The notes below the pieces were generated by a model. That model was given only the letters and a program-made list of their open reading frames with translations, searched no databases and had not been told where the DNA came from. Below, one piece after another: positions 35,612 to 45,336 of a DNA stretch of 64,000 bases (its first letter is position 1; the number at the start of each line of letters is the position of its first letter). Where the stretch lies: NCBI GenBank assembly GCA_000155435.1, contig DS990263.1:298300-362299 (forward strand), given 5' to 3'. The DNA comes from Clostridiales bacterium 1_7_47FAA (GTDB taxonomy: Bacteria; Bacillota; Clostridia; Lachnospirales; Lachnospiraceae). The position numbers were made by a program, and so were the translations under genes.

Positions 35612-36541
35612 ATGAAGCAAAGGATGAAACCACAGGAAAAAAATGGGAAAAGGCTCCGGGGATTACTCCATGACATATATAAGAACAGGATGATATACCT
35701 GCTGATCAGCCCGTTCTTTTTCATATACGGGATATTCTGGATATTTCCCATTTTCTATTCTTTTTTTCTCTCATTCCATAAATGGGGAGGCGTGGGGGAG
35801 AAGAAGTTTGTAGGACTTTTTTATTTCCAGCATCTCTTACAGGACAGCACGTTCCTGCTGTCAATCAAGAACACGCTAATCATATGGGTGCTGTCGACCA
35901 TTCCCATGGTCATTATCGCAGTCATACTGGCATTCCTGCTGAATGGCGCATTTTTAAAGGGAAAGAACTTTTTCCGCACCGTGTACTATCTGCCAAATAT
36001 CACCTCGACCGTGGCCATTGCCATTGTGTTTGCCAATATATTCGGCAACAAATATGGGATACTCAACTTCCTGATCAGCCGTCTGGGGTTTGACCCGGTT
36101 CAGTGGATGTCCCTTACCTGGGGCGTGCATGTGGCCATTGCGGCCATTGTCATATGGAGGTGGACCGGTTATAACGCCATCATCCTGTTAGCCGGGCTGC
36201 AGAAGATATCCAGCTCGCTTTATGAGGCGGCCAGCCTGGACGGGGCATCCACGTTCCAGATATTCCGTTACATCACGGTGCCCCTGCTGAATCCGGTCAT
36301 CCAGTTTGTGGTAATCACCTCCACCATCGGAGGATGGCAGCTGTTTGCGGAAGCCCAGATGCTGGTGGGGACAGCAGGCGGGATTGGCAAGAGCGGCATG
36401 ACGGTGGTGCTGTATCTTTATAACCAGGCCTTCGGCAACCGGCAGTTCGGCTACGGTTCAGCCATCTCCTGGGCGCTGGTGGTGATCATCGGCTTCTGTT
36501 CCCTGGTTAACTGGCTTCTTACCAAACGGGAGGTGGACTGA
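35612..36541 (+). CDS. sugar ABC transporter permease (MalF-like)
   Basis: The 309-residue inner-membrane permease has six expected helices, starting with IYLLISPFFFIYGIFWIFPIF. The EAA loop that contacts the ATPase is visible as LYEAASLDGASTFQIFRYITVPLL (about 205-228). ATG 35612 follows GGAGGG; an in-frame TTG at 35567 would add residues without a ribosome site. It is one base from the second permease gene. No ATP-binding subunit gene is in this cluster, so a shared MsmK-type ATPase elsewhere is expected. Confidence 0.93.
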   Translation: MKQRMKPQEKNGKRLRGLLHDIYKNRMIYLLISPFFFIYGIFWIFPIFYSFFLSFHKWGGVGEKKFVGLFYFQHLLQDSTFLLSIKNTLIIWVLSTIPMVIIAVILAFLLNGAFLKGKNFFRTVYYLPNITSTVAIAIVFANIFGNKYGILNFLISRLGFDPVQWMSLTWGVHVAIAAIVIWRWTGYNAIILLAGLQKISSSLYEAASLDGASTFQIFRYITVPLLNPVIQFVVITSTIGGWQLFAEAQMLVGTAGGIGKSGMTVVLYLYNQAFGNRQFGYGSAISWALVVIIGFCSLVNWLLTKREVD

Positions 36542-36542
36542 T

Positions 36543-37376
36543 ATGACGGTGAATAAAGCGGTATCCAAAATCCTTTTGTACGGATTCATTATCCTGGGGG
36601 CGCTTATATCCCTGTTCCCCTTTTACTGGCTGGCTGTCATGGCCACCAACAGTTCAGCGGCATTCATGCGGTTCCCGCCGGTCATGGTGTTCGGCGGACA
36701 GTTCATGACCAACATGACCAATCTTTTGAACTCCATCCAGTTTGGAAGGGCTATGTTCAACACCTTTGTGGTGGCTGTATGCAAGACAGTGGGCGGTGTG
36801 TTTTTCTGTTCCCTGGCATCCTTTTACTTTGCAAAGTTTAAATTCCCCGGCAGGAGGTTTTTATTTGCACTGTGCCTGGTGACCATGATGATCCCGCCCC
36901 AGCTCAACCTGATACCACAGCTGATTATCATGAATAAGTTTGGCTGGCTCTCCACCTTCAAGGCGCTGATCCTTCCCGGACTGATTCCGGCCTTTGGCAT
37001 CTACTGGATGAACCAGTATTGTATTGGGTCCATACACGACGACCTGATCCATTCTGCCAGGATTGACGGCTGCGGCACCTTCGGCCTGTTCCTCCATGTG
37101 GGACTGCCCATCATGGTTCCGGGCTGCGCCTTCTTATGTATTTATATATTCATGGACAGCTGGAATGATTATCTGTGGCCGTTGATCGTGACCAACGATT
37201 CCAGTAGGAATACCCTTCAGGTGGCCCTGGCCCAGCTCCAGGGGGCATACAACAGTACGGATTACGGCATGGTCATGTGCGGCGTCCTTCTGGCTACCTT
37301 GCCGCTGTTCATTATATTCCTGCTGTTCAGCCGCCAGTTCACGGCAGATATCACGGCAGGCGCAATCAAATCATAA
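36543..37376 (+). CDS. sugar ABC transporter permease (MalG-like)
   Basis: The 277-residue permease is the partner of the one upstream. Six hydrophobic helices are expected, with the first at ILLYGFIILGALISLFPFYW. The coupling loop is HSARIDGCGTFGLFLHVGLPIMVP (about 164-187), where the usual EAA is replaced by HSA but the G-x(9)-LP pattern remains. LMIPPQLNLIPQ-like residues and FMDSWNDYLWPLIV are typical of the MalG side. It is followed 26 bp later by the glycosidase gene. Confidence 0.93.
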   Translation: MTVNKAVSKILLYGFIILGALISLFPFYWLAVMATNSSAAFMRFPPVMVFGGQFMTNMTNLLNSIQFGRAMFNTFVVAVCKTVGGVFFCSLASFYFAKFKFPGRRFLFALCLVTMMIPPQLNLIPQLIIMNKFGWLSTFKALILPGLIPAFGIYWMNQYCIGSIHDDLIHSARIDGCGTFGLFLHVGLPIMVPGCAFLCIYIFMDSWNDYLWPLIVTNDSSRNTLQVALAQLQGAYNSTDYGMVMCGVLLATLPLFIIFLLFSRQFTADITAGAIKS

Positions 37377-37402
37377 AATGGGAAAGATGAGGGAAAGATG
37401 GA

Positions 37403-39643
37403 ATGCAGAAATACTGCAATTTAAACCTGGGATGGAGATTTAAAGAGGGATTTAAGGAAGAATACATAACAGGCGGCAATGATGAGGAGGGCAGGCTGGT
37501 TAATGTGCCCCATACGGTGAAGGAGATTCCCTATGACTGCTTTGACCAGACCATGACCTGCATGGTATCCACCTATATACGCAGCTTCCGGCTCCCGGAC
37601 ATGGAAGGGAAACGTGCGCTGGTTTCATTTGAAGGGGTTTCCGCCTGCTATGATTTATATATAAATGGCCATAAGGCAGGCAGCCACAAAGGGGCTTACT
37701 CCATGGCACTGTTTGATATTACGGAGTATGTCACCGCGGGGGGGAACCGGATGGTCCTTTGCGTGGACTCCCATGAGAGAAGCGATATACCGCCCAACGG
37801 TTCAACCGTGGACTTCCTGATTTATGGAGGGATATACAGGGATGTGACCCTGTATATCCAGGAAGGGACATATGTGAAGCAGGCCCTGTTCCGCTACAGC
37901 CTGGACCATGAAACTGCGGTCATGGAGCCGGAACTCCTGATAGGAAGCCATGGGCCAAAACGGGAACTGTGGGCAGTGACATCCCTGCAGAAGGATGGGG
38001 CCCCTGTCTGGGAAAACAGGCAGAAGATACAGGTTTCACCGGGCACCGGAAGCATTTCCCTGGAACCCGGGCATGTGGGACAGGTAGCGCTGTGGCAGCC
38101 GGAGGATCCCCAGCTGTACCAGGCCAGCGTTGAACTGCAGGATGAAGATGGCCGGTGCGTGGATCGGTATCAGACCAGGATTGGGTTCAGGACAATACGG
38201 GTGGAGCCGGACGGATTCTATCTGAATGGGAAACGGACAAAACTGATCGGGCTGAACCGCCACCAGTCTTATCCGTATGTGGGATATGCCATGGGAAGGC
38301 GGGCACAGGAAAAGGATGCCCTGCTGCTGAAGGAATTCATGGGGCTTAACATGGTGCGCTGCTCCCATTATATGCAGTCACGGTACTTCCTGGATAAGTG
38401 CGATGAGCTGGGGCTTATGGTCTTTGAGGAAATCCCGGGCTGGGGATATATAGGGGATGAGGAATTTAAAAAGATTGTATTCCAGGATTTGGAAAATATG
38501 GTGCTGGGACATTTTAACCATCCGGGTATTGTGATATGGGGAACGCGTCTGAATGAGACAACGGACCATGACGGGCTTTACCAGGAAACCAACCGGCGCT
38601 GCAAGGCCATGGATTCTTCCAGGCCCACCACGGGCGTGCGCTGGGAGACCGGCAGCCACCTGATTGAGGACATATACAGCTATAATGATTACAGTGAGGA
38701 CGATAAGGGGGAGCATATGCTGCTGACCGCCCATCAGGCCACGGGCAGCACGAAACGGATGCCGTATCTGGTGAGTGAGCATACCGGGGCTGTCCTTCCC
38801 ACGAAGCCGGTGGACTCAGAGGAACGGCAGGAAGAGTTCGCAATCCGCCATGCAAGGGCCATGAGTAAGATCATGACATCCGACCAGTATCTGGGGGGCC
38901 TTGGGTGGTGCATGTTTGACTACAACACCCACAATGACCACAATTCCGTTAACAAGGTATGTTACCATGGGGTGCTGGATATGTTCCGCGTGCCCAAGTG
39001 GGCTGCATATCTGTATGCAAGCCAGAAATCCCCGGATAAAGGGGCTGTCCTGGTGCCCTGTTCCATGGTTGGAAGGGGGGAGCGCTGTGAGCCGGTTCCC
39101 TTTTACGTGCTGACAAACTGTGACTATATTGAGGTCACCCTGTCAAATGACATAACAAGGACCTATTATCCCAGCATTAAATTTCCGGGGCTTGCCCATC
39201 CTCCGGTGCTTGTGACTGAGAACGGCGAGTTCTGGCAGCACAGATGGACCGGGGCCAGGATTGTGGGATATGTTGGGGGCCAGGCAGTGGCGGAGAAGCG
39301 GTATTCAGATAATCCGAGACTGTCGCAGCTGCTGGTCCAGCCGGATGACACGGTCCTTTATAACGACCAGGTGGATGAGACACGGGTGGTCTGTACCTTT
39401 ATGGATGAGTTCGGCAACCGTCTGTATCATCACATGGAAGCGGTCAGCGTGTCTGTCAGCGGGGATATCGAACTGATCGGGCCGTCCCTGATCCCGTCCA
39501 TGGGAGGCTGCGCGGCCTTCTGGGTACGGACGTGCGCAAGCGGTACAAGGGGGACAGCCGGCATACATATCCACACCTCCAGGCCGGAGATTGACGGCCA
39601 GACAGTCACCATACGTCTGGAACTGTCCGGTCAGGAAGGCTGA
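37403..39643 (+). CDS. glycoside hydrolase family 2 enzyme (beta-galactosidase-like)
   Basis: This predicts a 746-residue cytoplasmic glycosidase, with no signal peptide. Domains in order: sugar-binding jelly roll (about 1-165, VNVPHTVKEIPYD and DFLIYGGIYRDVTLYI), immunoglobulin-like domain (about 165-270), TIM barrel from RVEPDGFYLNGKRTKLIGLNRH. A C-terminal beta region ends it. The acid/base is Glu385 in WGTRLNETTD and the nucleophile Glu459 in LVSEHTG, both present. Substrate could be a beta-galactoside, glucuronide or mannoside; the sequence alone does not decide. It is last in the transporter operon, so it likely cleaves what the transporter imports. Confidence 0.88.
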   Translation: MQKYCNLNLGWRFKEGFKEEYITGGNDEEGRLVNVPHTVKEIPYDCFDQTMTCMVSTYIRSFRLPDMEGKRALVSFEGVSACYDLYINGHKAGSHKGAYSMALFDITEYVTAGGNRMVLCVDSHERSDIPPNGSTVDFLIYGGIYRDVTLYIQEGTYVKQALFRYSLDHETAVMEPELLIGSHGPKRELWAVTSLQKDGAPVWENRQKIQVSPGTGSISLEPGHVGQVALWQPEDPQLYQASVELQDEDGRCVDRYQTRIGFRTIRVEPDGFYLNGKRTKLIGLNRHQSYPYVGYAMGRRAQEKDALLLKEFMGLNMVRCSHYMQSRYFLDKCDELGLMVFEEIPGWGYIGDEEFKKIVFQDLENMVLGHFNHPGIVIWGTRLNETTDHDGLYQETNRRCKAMDSSRPTTGVRWETGSHLIEDIYSYNDYSEDDKGEHMLLTAHQATGSTKRMPYLVSEHTGAVLPTKPVDSEERQEEFAIRHARAMSKIMTSDQYLGGLGWCMFDYNTHNDHNSVNKVCYHGVLDMFRVPKWAAYLYASQKSPDKGAVLVPCSMVGRGERCEPVPFYVLTNCDYIEVTLSNDITRTYYPSIKFPGLAHPPVLVTENGEFWQHRWTGARIVGYVGGQAVAEKRYSDNPRLSQLLVQPDDTVLYNDQVDETRVVCTFMDEFGNRLYHHMEAVSVSVSGDIELIGPSLIPSMGGCAAFWVRTCASGTRGTAGIHIHTSRPEIDGQTVTIRLELSGQEG

Positions 39644-39694
39644 CGGGATTCCTTCTGAAACAATGCAGGGGAAACGTTTTTTGAAAAACCTGGA

Positions 39695-39769
39695 TTGACT
39701 TCTGGGATATTTTAATATAAAATTCATACTGTTAATGATTATAATTGGCTGGACCATGCGGTCCAGCCA
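39695..39769 (+). promoter_or_regulatory. promoter and hairpin leader of the miaB operon
   Basis: TTGACT (39695-39700), 17 bp and TAAAAT (39718-39723). About 25 bases later is a perfect 9-bp hairpin GGCTGGACC-ATGC-GGTCCAGCC (39748-39769) with no T-run, then a smaller palindrome GAAACCGCCGGTTTC. The leader to miaB is about 110 nt. Confidence 0.55.
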
Positions 39770-39843
39770 GCTTGCGTGTTACAGCATGCCCGAAACCGCC
39801 GGTTTCCGGCTGCATAAAGGAAGAAACAGTAAGGAGCAGATGA

Positions 39844-41358
39844 ATGGAAGGATCCAGGACTACAATAGAAGAAAGAGACATGACACCGCCGGCCATGGAG
39901 CCGGAACGCCAGCAGTACTTCATGGAACGGGCCAGATTACAGGTAAAGGAGCTCTCAGACCGTCTGGGACGGCCCCTGACCTGCTGTATCAACACCTTCG
40001 GGTGCCAGATGAACGCCAGGGATTCGGAGAAGCTTCTGGGCATTCTGGAAACCATCGGCTACAGGGCCGTGGAATCTGAGGAGGCTGACTTTGTCCTTTA
40101 CAATACCTGTACGGTGCGTGAAAATGCCAACCTGCGCGTATACGGGCGCCTGGGCCAGCTGGGCGCCTATAAGAAGAAGCATCCACAGATGATGATTGCG
40201 CTCTGCGGGTGCATGATGCAGGAAAAGGAAGTGGTGGACAAGATTAAGAAAAGCTACCGCTATGTGGATTTAATATTCGGGACCCACAACATCTTCAAGC
40301 TGGCGGAACTGGTATCCCTTTGCCTGGACAGCCGCAAAAAGGAGGATGAAAGCAGGAAGGCAGCCGAAGGGACCCCTGTCAAGGGCCATAAGCATAAGAT
40401 GGTCATAGACGTGTGGGAGGACACGGACCAGATTGTGGAGGACCTGCCTGTGGAGCGCAAGTACCCCTTTAAGTCCGGGGTCAACATCATGTTCGGGTGC
40501 AATAATTTCTGCAGCTACTGCATTGTGCCCTATGTGCGCGGGCGTGAGAGAAGCAGGAAGCCGGAGGAAATCATAAAGGAAATCCGCAGGCTGGCGTCCG
40601 ACGGCGTGGTGGAAGTCATGCTGTTAGGCCAGAATGTGAATTCCTACGGTAAGAACCTGGAAACGCCCATGACCTTTGCCGGGCTTTTAAGGGAGGTGGA
40701 GAAGGTGGATGGAATCCGCCGTATCCGCTTCATGACATCCCATCCAAAGGATCTGTCCGATGAACTGATCGAGGTGATGGCCGGGTCCGGAAAAATCTGC
40801 CGCCACCTGCACCTTCCCCTCCAGTCGGGAAGCAGCCGCATCCTAAAAGAGATGAACCGCCATTACACCAAGGAACAGTTCCTCGACCTGGCGGCGCGGA
40901 TAAAGGCAGCGGTTCCGGGCATTTCCCTGACAACCGATATCATAGTCGGATTCCCGGGGGAGACAGAGGAAGATTTCCTTGAGACACTGGACGTGGTGCG
41001 CAGGGTGGGATTTGACAGCGCGTTTACCTTCATCTATTCCAAGCGCACGGGAACGCCTGCGGCCGCCATGGAGGACCAGGTACCGGAGGACGTGGTGAAG
41101 GAGCGGTTTGACCGCCTGTTAAAAGAGGTACAGGATATCTCCGCAGAGGTCTGCTGCCGTGATGAACATACCGTACAGGAGGTGCTGGTGGAGGAGGTCA
41201 ATGACCATTCCCCTGAGCTTATGACAGGACGCCTGTCCAATAATACCGTGGTGCATTTCCCGGGCGATGTCTCCCTGATTGGGAAGCTGGTTCCTGTTTA
41301 CCTGGAGGAGAGCAGGGGATTCTACTACATGGGAAAACAGGTGGACGGGGCGCTATAA
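39844..41358 (+). CDS. miaB: tRNA-2-methylthio-N6-dimethylallyladenosine synthase
   Basis: A radical-SAM enzyme that adds a methylthio group to i6A37 of tRNAs reading UNN codons. The 504-residue protein has an N-terminal extension of about 45 residues and then the MTTase domain with cluster cysteines in NTFGCQMNARDSE (Cys54), YNTCTVRENA and ALCGCMMQ. The radical-SAM triad is FGCNNFCSYCIVPYVRGRE, and the C-terminal TRAM domain includes VLVEEVNDHSPELMTGR. ATG 39844 lies seven bases after AAGGAG. It is followed by mutS 88 bp later, as in many Firmicutes where miaB and mutS are linked. Confidence 0.96.
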   Translation: MEGSRTTIEERDMTPPAMEPERQQYFMERARLQVKELSDRLGRPLTCCINTFGCQMNARDSEKLLGILETIGYRAVESEEADFVLYNTCTVRENANLRVYGRLGQLGAYKKKHPQMMIALCGCMMQEKEVVDKIKKSYRYVDLIFGTHNIFKLAELVSLCLDSRKKEDESRKAAEGTPVKGHKHKMVIDVWEDTDQIVEDLPVERKYPFKSGVNIMFGCNNFCSYCIVPYVRGRERSRKPEEIIKEIRRLASDGVVEVMLLGQNVNSYGKNLETPMTFAGLLREVEKVDGIRRIRFMTSHPKDLSDELIEVMAGSGKICRHLHLPLQSGSSRILKEMNRHYTKEQFLDLAARIKAAVPGISLTTDIIVGFPGETEEDFLETLDVVRRVGFDSAFTFIYSKRTGTPAAAMEDQVPEDVVKERFDRLLKEVQDISAEVCCRDEHTVQEVLVEEVNDHSPELMTGRLSNNTVVHFPGDVSLIGKLVPVYLEESRGFYYMGKQVDGAL

Positions 41359-41446
41359 GGTTCCGGTATGGAAAGACAGCAAAGATAAAAGCAGTCCGTG
41401 CGCCGGGCTTTGGCGCGGGGACTGATAGAGAAGAGAGGTCAGCATT

Positions 41447-44152
41447 TTGATACAGGCACAATTATCACCCATGATGCAGCATTACATGGAGACAAAAAAG
41501 GAATACCCGGACTGCATCCTGTTTTACAGGCTGGGGGATTTTTACGAGATGTTTTTTGACGACGCCCTTACGGTTTCCAAGGAGCTGGAGATAACCCTTA
41601 CGGGAAAGGACTGCGGCCTTGCGGAGCGCGCGCCCATGTGCGGCGTCCCCTATCATGCCTTGGACGCCTACCTGTACCGCCTGGTGCAGAAGGGATATAA
41701 GGTTGCCATCGCAGAGCAGGTGGAGGACCCGAAGCTGGCAAAGGGACTTGTGAAGCGGGAGGTCATCCGGGTGGTGACGCCGGGAACCATTACAAGCGTC
41801 CAGGCCCTGGATGAGACAAAGAACAACTACCTGATGGGCATTGTCTATGAGGTGGGCCAGCGGACGAACCAGACGGGCAAAGGCAGGGATGGGATATACG
41901 GCATCGCCACCGCGGACATCACCACAGGGGATTTCATGGTCACGGAGGTGGATTCGGACCGGGAATTGTTTGATGAAATCAACAAGTTTTCCCCGTCGGA
42001 AATCATCTGCAACAATGCCTTTTATATGTCAGGGGTGGACATTGACGGGTTAAAGAACCGCTATAATGTAATCATATCAGCCCTGGACAGCCATTTCTTC
42101 GGGGAAGAGTCCTGCCGCAAGGTGCTGCGGGAGCATTTCCGCGTTGGCTCCTTAAGCGGGCTGGGGCTTACGGATTACGGGACCGGGATCATCTCCGCGG
42201 GCGCCGTGATGCAGTACATGTATGAAACACAGAAAAGCACCCTGGAGCATATCACCACCATCACCCCCTATTCCACCGGACAGTTCATGGTCATTGACAC
42301 GTCCACCAGAAGGAACCTGGAGCTGGTGGAGACCATGCGGGAAAAACAGAAGAGGGGGACCCTTCTGTGGGTGCTTGACAAGACCAAGACAGCCATGGGC
42401 GCCCGTCTGCTGCGCACGTACATCGAACAGCCCCTGATCCATAAGGAAGAGATCGTAAAGCGCCAGACAGCCGTGGAAGAGCTGAACATGAATTATATTT
42501 CCAGGGAGGAAATCTGCGAATACCTGAATCCCATCTATGACCTGGAGCGTCTGATCGGGCGCATCAGCTATAAGACAGCCAATCCAAGGGACCTGATTGC
42601 ATTTAAGAACTCCCTGGAAATGCTTCCGCATATTAAGCAGATCCTGGGGGAGTTTTCCGGGGAGCTGTTAAGAGGACTGGCGCAGGAAATGGACCCGCTC
42701 CAGGATATCTATGGACTGATTGACCAGGCCATCCTGGAGGACCCGCCCGTGACCGTGCGGGAGGGAGGCATCATCAAGGACGGATACCATGAGGAGGCGG
42801 ACCGGCTGCGCCAGGCCAAGACAGAAGGCAAGGACTGGCTGGCGGAGTTGGAGGCAAGGGAAAAAGAAAAAACAGGCATCAAGACGCTGAAAATCAAGTT
42901 CAACAAGGTGTTCGGATACTATTTTGAAGTGACCAATTCCTTTAAGGACCAGGTGCCGGATTACTTTGTGCGCAAGCAGACCCTGACCAATGCGGAGCGT
43001 TTTACCACGGATGAGTTAAAGCATCTGGAGGATATCATCATGGGGGCTGAGGAGAAGCTGGTTTCCCTGGAATACGACCTGTTCTGCCAGGTCAGGGACA
43101 GCATTGCGGCCCAGGTGGTCCGCATCCAGAAAACAGCCAAGGCCATTGCGGGCGTGGATGTGTTCTGTTCCCTGTCAGTGGTGGCGACCCGGAGGAACTA
43201 TGTGAAGCCCATGATGAATGAAAAGGGTGTGATCCAGATTAAGAACGGCCGCCATCCCGTGGTGGAGCAGATGATGCGGGACGACCTGTTTGTGGCCAAC
43301 GATACGTTCCTCGACAACGGGAAGAACCGCCTGTCCGTCATCACAGGACCCAACATGGCGGGTAAATCCACCTACATGCGCCAGGTGGCCCTGATTGTGC
43401 TCATGGCCCAGTTAGGAAGCTTTGTCCCGGCCCAGGAAGCGGATATCGGGATCTGCGACCGCATCTTCACCAGGGTGGGGGCTTCCGACGACCTGGCCAG
43501 CGGTCAGAGCACCTTCATGGTGGAAATGACCGAGGTGGCCAACATCCTGCGCAATGCCACCAGGAACAGCCTTCTGGTCCTGGACGAGATCGGAAGGGGA
43601 ACCAGTACCTTTGACGGCCTGTCCATTGCGTGGGCCGTGATTGAACATATCAGCAGCACGAAGCTTCTGGGGGCAAAGACCCTCTTTGCCACCCACTACC
43701 ATGAACTGACCGAGCTGGAGGGCACCATCGCAGGGGTGAAAAACTACTGCATTGCGGTAAAGGAGCAGGGGGACGACATCGTGTTCCTGCGCAAGATCGT
43801 GCGGGGCGGGGCGGATAAGAGCTACGGCATCCAGGTTGCCAAGCTGGCAGGGGTGCCGGATTCCGTCATTGCCAGGGCCAAGGAGATTGCAGAGGAACTG
43901 AGCGATGCGGACATCACGGCCAGGGCCAAGGAGATAGCGGAGATCAGCTCCAACATTACACAGCACAAGGCGGTCCCCAAGCCGGATGAAGTGGACATGC
44001 AGCAGCTCACCTTCTTTGATACGGTAAAGGATGATGATATTGTAAGGGAGCTTGACGGGCTGGAGCTGTCAACCATGACGCCCATCGACGCCCTCAACAC
44101 CCTGTACCGGCTCCAGACAAAGCTTAAGAACCGGTGGAAGGAGACACAATGA
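41447..44152 (+). CDS. mutS: DNA mismatch repair protein MutS
   Basis: It recognises mismatches and signals to MutL. The 901-residue protein starts at TTG 41447, eight bases after GAGAGG. The mismatch-binding Phe-x-Glu is in GDFYEMF (Phe32, Glu34). The ATPase has Walker A GPNMAGKST (634-642), Walker B LLVLDEIGRGTSTFDG, and FATHYHELTELE. Near the C-terminus the phrase ARAKEIAE occurs twice, 17 residues apart (about 810-835), a small internal duplication. No mutL is in the window. The stop overlaps the trmD start (ATGA). Confidence 0.97.
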   Translation: MIQAQLSPMMQHYMETKKEYPDCILFYRLGDFYEMFFDDALTVSKELEITLTGKDCGLAERAPMCGVPYHALDAYLYRLVQKGYKVAIAEQVEDPKLAKGLVKREVIRVVTPGTITSVQALDETKNNYLMGIVYEVGQRTNQTGKGRDGIYGIATADITTGDFMVTEVDSDRELFDEINKFSPSEIICNNAFYMSGVDIDGLKNRYNVIISALDSHFFGEESCRKVLREHFRVGSLSGLGLTDYGTGIISAGAVMQYMYETQKSTLEHITTITPYSTGQFMVIDTSTRRNLELVETMREKQKRGTLLWVLDKTKTAMGARLLRTYIEQPLIHKEEIVKRQTAVEELNMNYISREEICEYLNPIYDLERLIGRISYKTANPRDLIAFKNSLEMLPHIKQILGEFSGELLRGLAQEMDPLQDIYGLIDQAILEDPPVTVREGGIIKDGYHEEADRLRQAKTEGKDWLAELEAREKEKTGIKTLKIKFNKVFGYYFEVTNSFKDQVPDYFVRKQTLTNAERFTTDELKHLEDIIMGAEEKLVSLEYDLFCQVRDSIAAQVVRIQKTAKAIAGVDVFCSLSVVATRRNYVKPMMNEKGVIQIKNGRHPVVEQMMRDDLFVANDTFLDNGKNRLSVITGPNMAGKSTYMRQVALIVLMAQLGSFVPAQEADIGICDRIFTRVGASDDLASGQSTFMVEMTEVANILRNATRNSLLVLDEIGRGTSTFDGLSIAWAVIEHISSTKLLGAKTLFATHYHELTELEGTIAGVKNYCIAVKEQGDDIVFLRKIVRGGADKSYGIQVAKLAGVPDSVIARAKEIAEELSDADITARAKEIAEISSNITQHKAVPKPDEVDMQQLTFFDTVKDDDIVRELDGLELSTMTPIDALNTLYRLQTKLKNRWKETQ

Positions 44153-45243
44153 AGTTCCATATACTGACACTTTTTCCTGAAATGGTCATGAACGGCCTGG
44201 GCACCAGTATTACGGGCCGGGCCATGGCAAGCGGCGCCATCTCGGTGGATGCCATTGATATCAGGGATTATTCAAAGGATAAACACAGGCATGTGGATGA
44301 TGCGCCTTACGGCGGCGGCGCTGGAATGGTGATGCAGCCCGGGCCTGTGTGCGATGCATATGAGGACTTGTGTAACAGGACGGGGAAAAAGCCCAGGGTC
44401 ATCTACATGACGCCACAGGGCAGGGTGTTCAACCAGTCCATTGCAGAGGAACTGGCACAGGAGGAGGAACTTGTATTCCTGTGCGGCCACTATGAGGGGA
44501 TAGATGAAAGGGCGTTGGAGCTGATTGTGACGGATTACCTGTCGGTGGGGGATTTTGTCCTGACCGGAGGGGAGCTTCCGGCCATGGTCATGATTGACTG
44601 TATCTCCAGGCTGGTGCCCGGGGTCCTGAACAATGAGGTGTCCGCAGAGGTGGAATCCTTTCATGACAATCTGCTGGAATACCCCCAGTACACCAGGCCG
44701 GAGGTGTTCCGCGGAAAGGAAGTGCCCGAGGTGCTTTTAAGCGGACACCATAAGAACATTGAGGAATGGCGCAGGAAGGAGTCCATCAAACGGACCCTGG
44801 AGCGCAGGCCCGACCTTCTGCCCGGCGCCAGCCTGACCCTTAAGGAGCACCGGTACCTGGATTCGCTTAAAGGGGGAGAGGACGGCCTTTTGGAACTGGA
44901 GGAAATCCTGGACGGCTATGCGGCTGAGGCGGAGCGGTTGTTCTGTAAGAGGGACGGGATCTGCGGTCAGGAGGACCGGGCTGCCGTTCAAGAGGACCGG
45001 GCTGCCGTTCAGGAGGACCAGGCTGCCGTTCAGGAAGACCGGCAGTCCGCCTGGGAGGACAGGAAAGTTTCCGGCCTGACCGGCCCGCTTCCCGGACTGG
45101 GGGAACCCGCGCCGAGAATCAAGCGCAGAGCCATGTCCGAGGTGAAGAAACTGCTGGCTTTGGACGGCTGTACCCTGAACGATGTAAAAAGTTATTATAA
45201 AGTATGTAAAGCGCGGTTAAAGTTAATCCAAAAGGATTATTAA
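44149..45243 (+). CDS. trmD: tRNA (guanine-N1)-methyltransferase with unusual C-terminal extension
   Basis: It methylates G37 of tRNA to prevent frameshifts. Residues 1 to about 245 are a standard TrmD: MKFHILTLFPEMV, PYGGGAGMVMQP, CGHYEGIDERALE, VGDFVLTGGELPAM, YPQYTRPEVF, and VLLSGHHKNIEEWRR. The protein is 364 residues instead of about 240-250. The extension includes three and a half 7-residue repeats (EDRAAVQ) and a basic helical end, IKRRAMSEVKKLL to LKLIQKDY. ATG 44149 overlaps the mutS stop and follows AAGGAG. Usual neighbours rpsP and rimM are absent, and rplS is one gene away. Confidence 0.95.
   Translation: MKFHILTLFPEMVMNGLGTSITGRAMASGAISVDAIDIRDYSKDKHRHVDDAPYGGGAGMVMQPGPVCDAYEDLCNRTGKKPRVIYMTPQGRVFNQSIAEELAQEEELVFLCGHYEGIDERALELIVTDYLSVGDFVLTGGELPAMVMIDCISRLVPGVLNNEVSAEVESFHDNLLEYPQYTRPEVFRGKEVPEVLLSGHHKNIEEWRRKESIKRTLERRPDLLPGASLTLKEHRYLDSLKGGEDGLLELEEILDGYAAEAERLFCKRDGICGQEDRAAVQEDRAAVQEDQAAVQEDRQSAWEDRKVSGLTGPLPGLGEPAPRIKRRAMSEVKKLLALDGCTLNDVKSYYKVCKARLKLIQKDY
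44968..45036 (+). repeat. 21-bp tandem repeats inside trmD
   Basis: Three copies of a 21-bp unit starting CAGGAGGACCGGGCTGCCG, at 44968, 44989 and 45010, plus a partial fourth at 45031. The unit is a whole number of codons, so copy number can change without frameshift. Confidence 0.9.
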
Positions 45244-45336
45244 AGGATTATTAAATCCCGTACAATGGCTGCGCGGCGTTGACAGAAGCAGCATAATATT
45301 GTACAATCTCATGAAAATACGCAAAAATAGGAGTTG

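Noticed and set aside
44968-45036. Possible CRISPR-like array
   Set aside because: The 21-bp units are directly adjacent with no spacers and lie within trmD.
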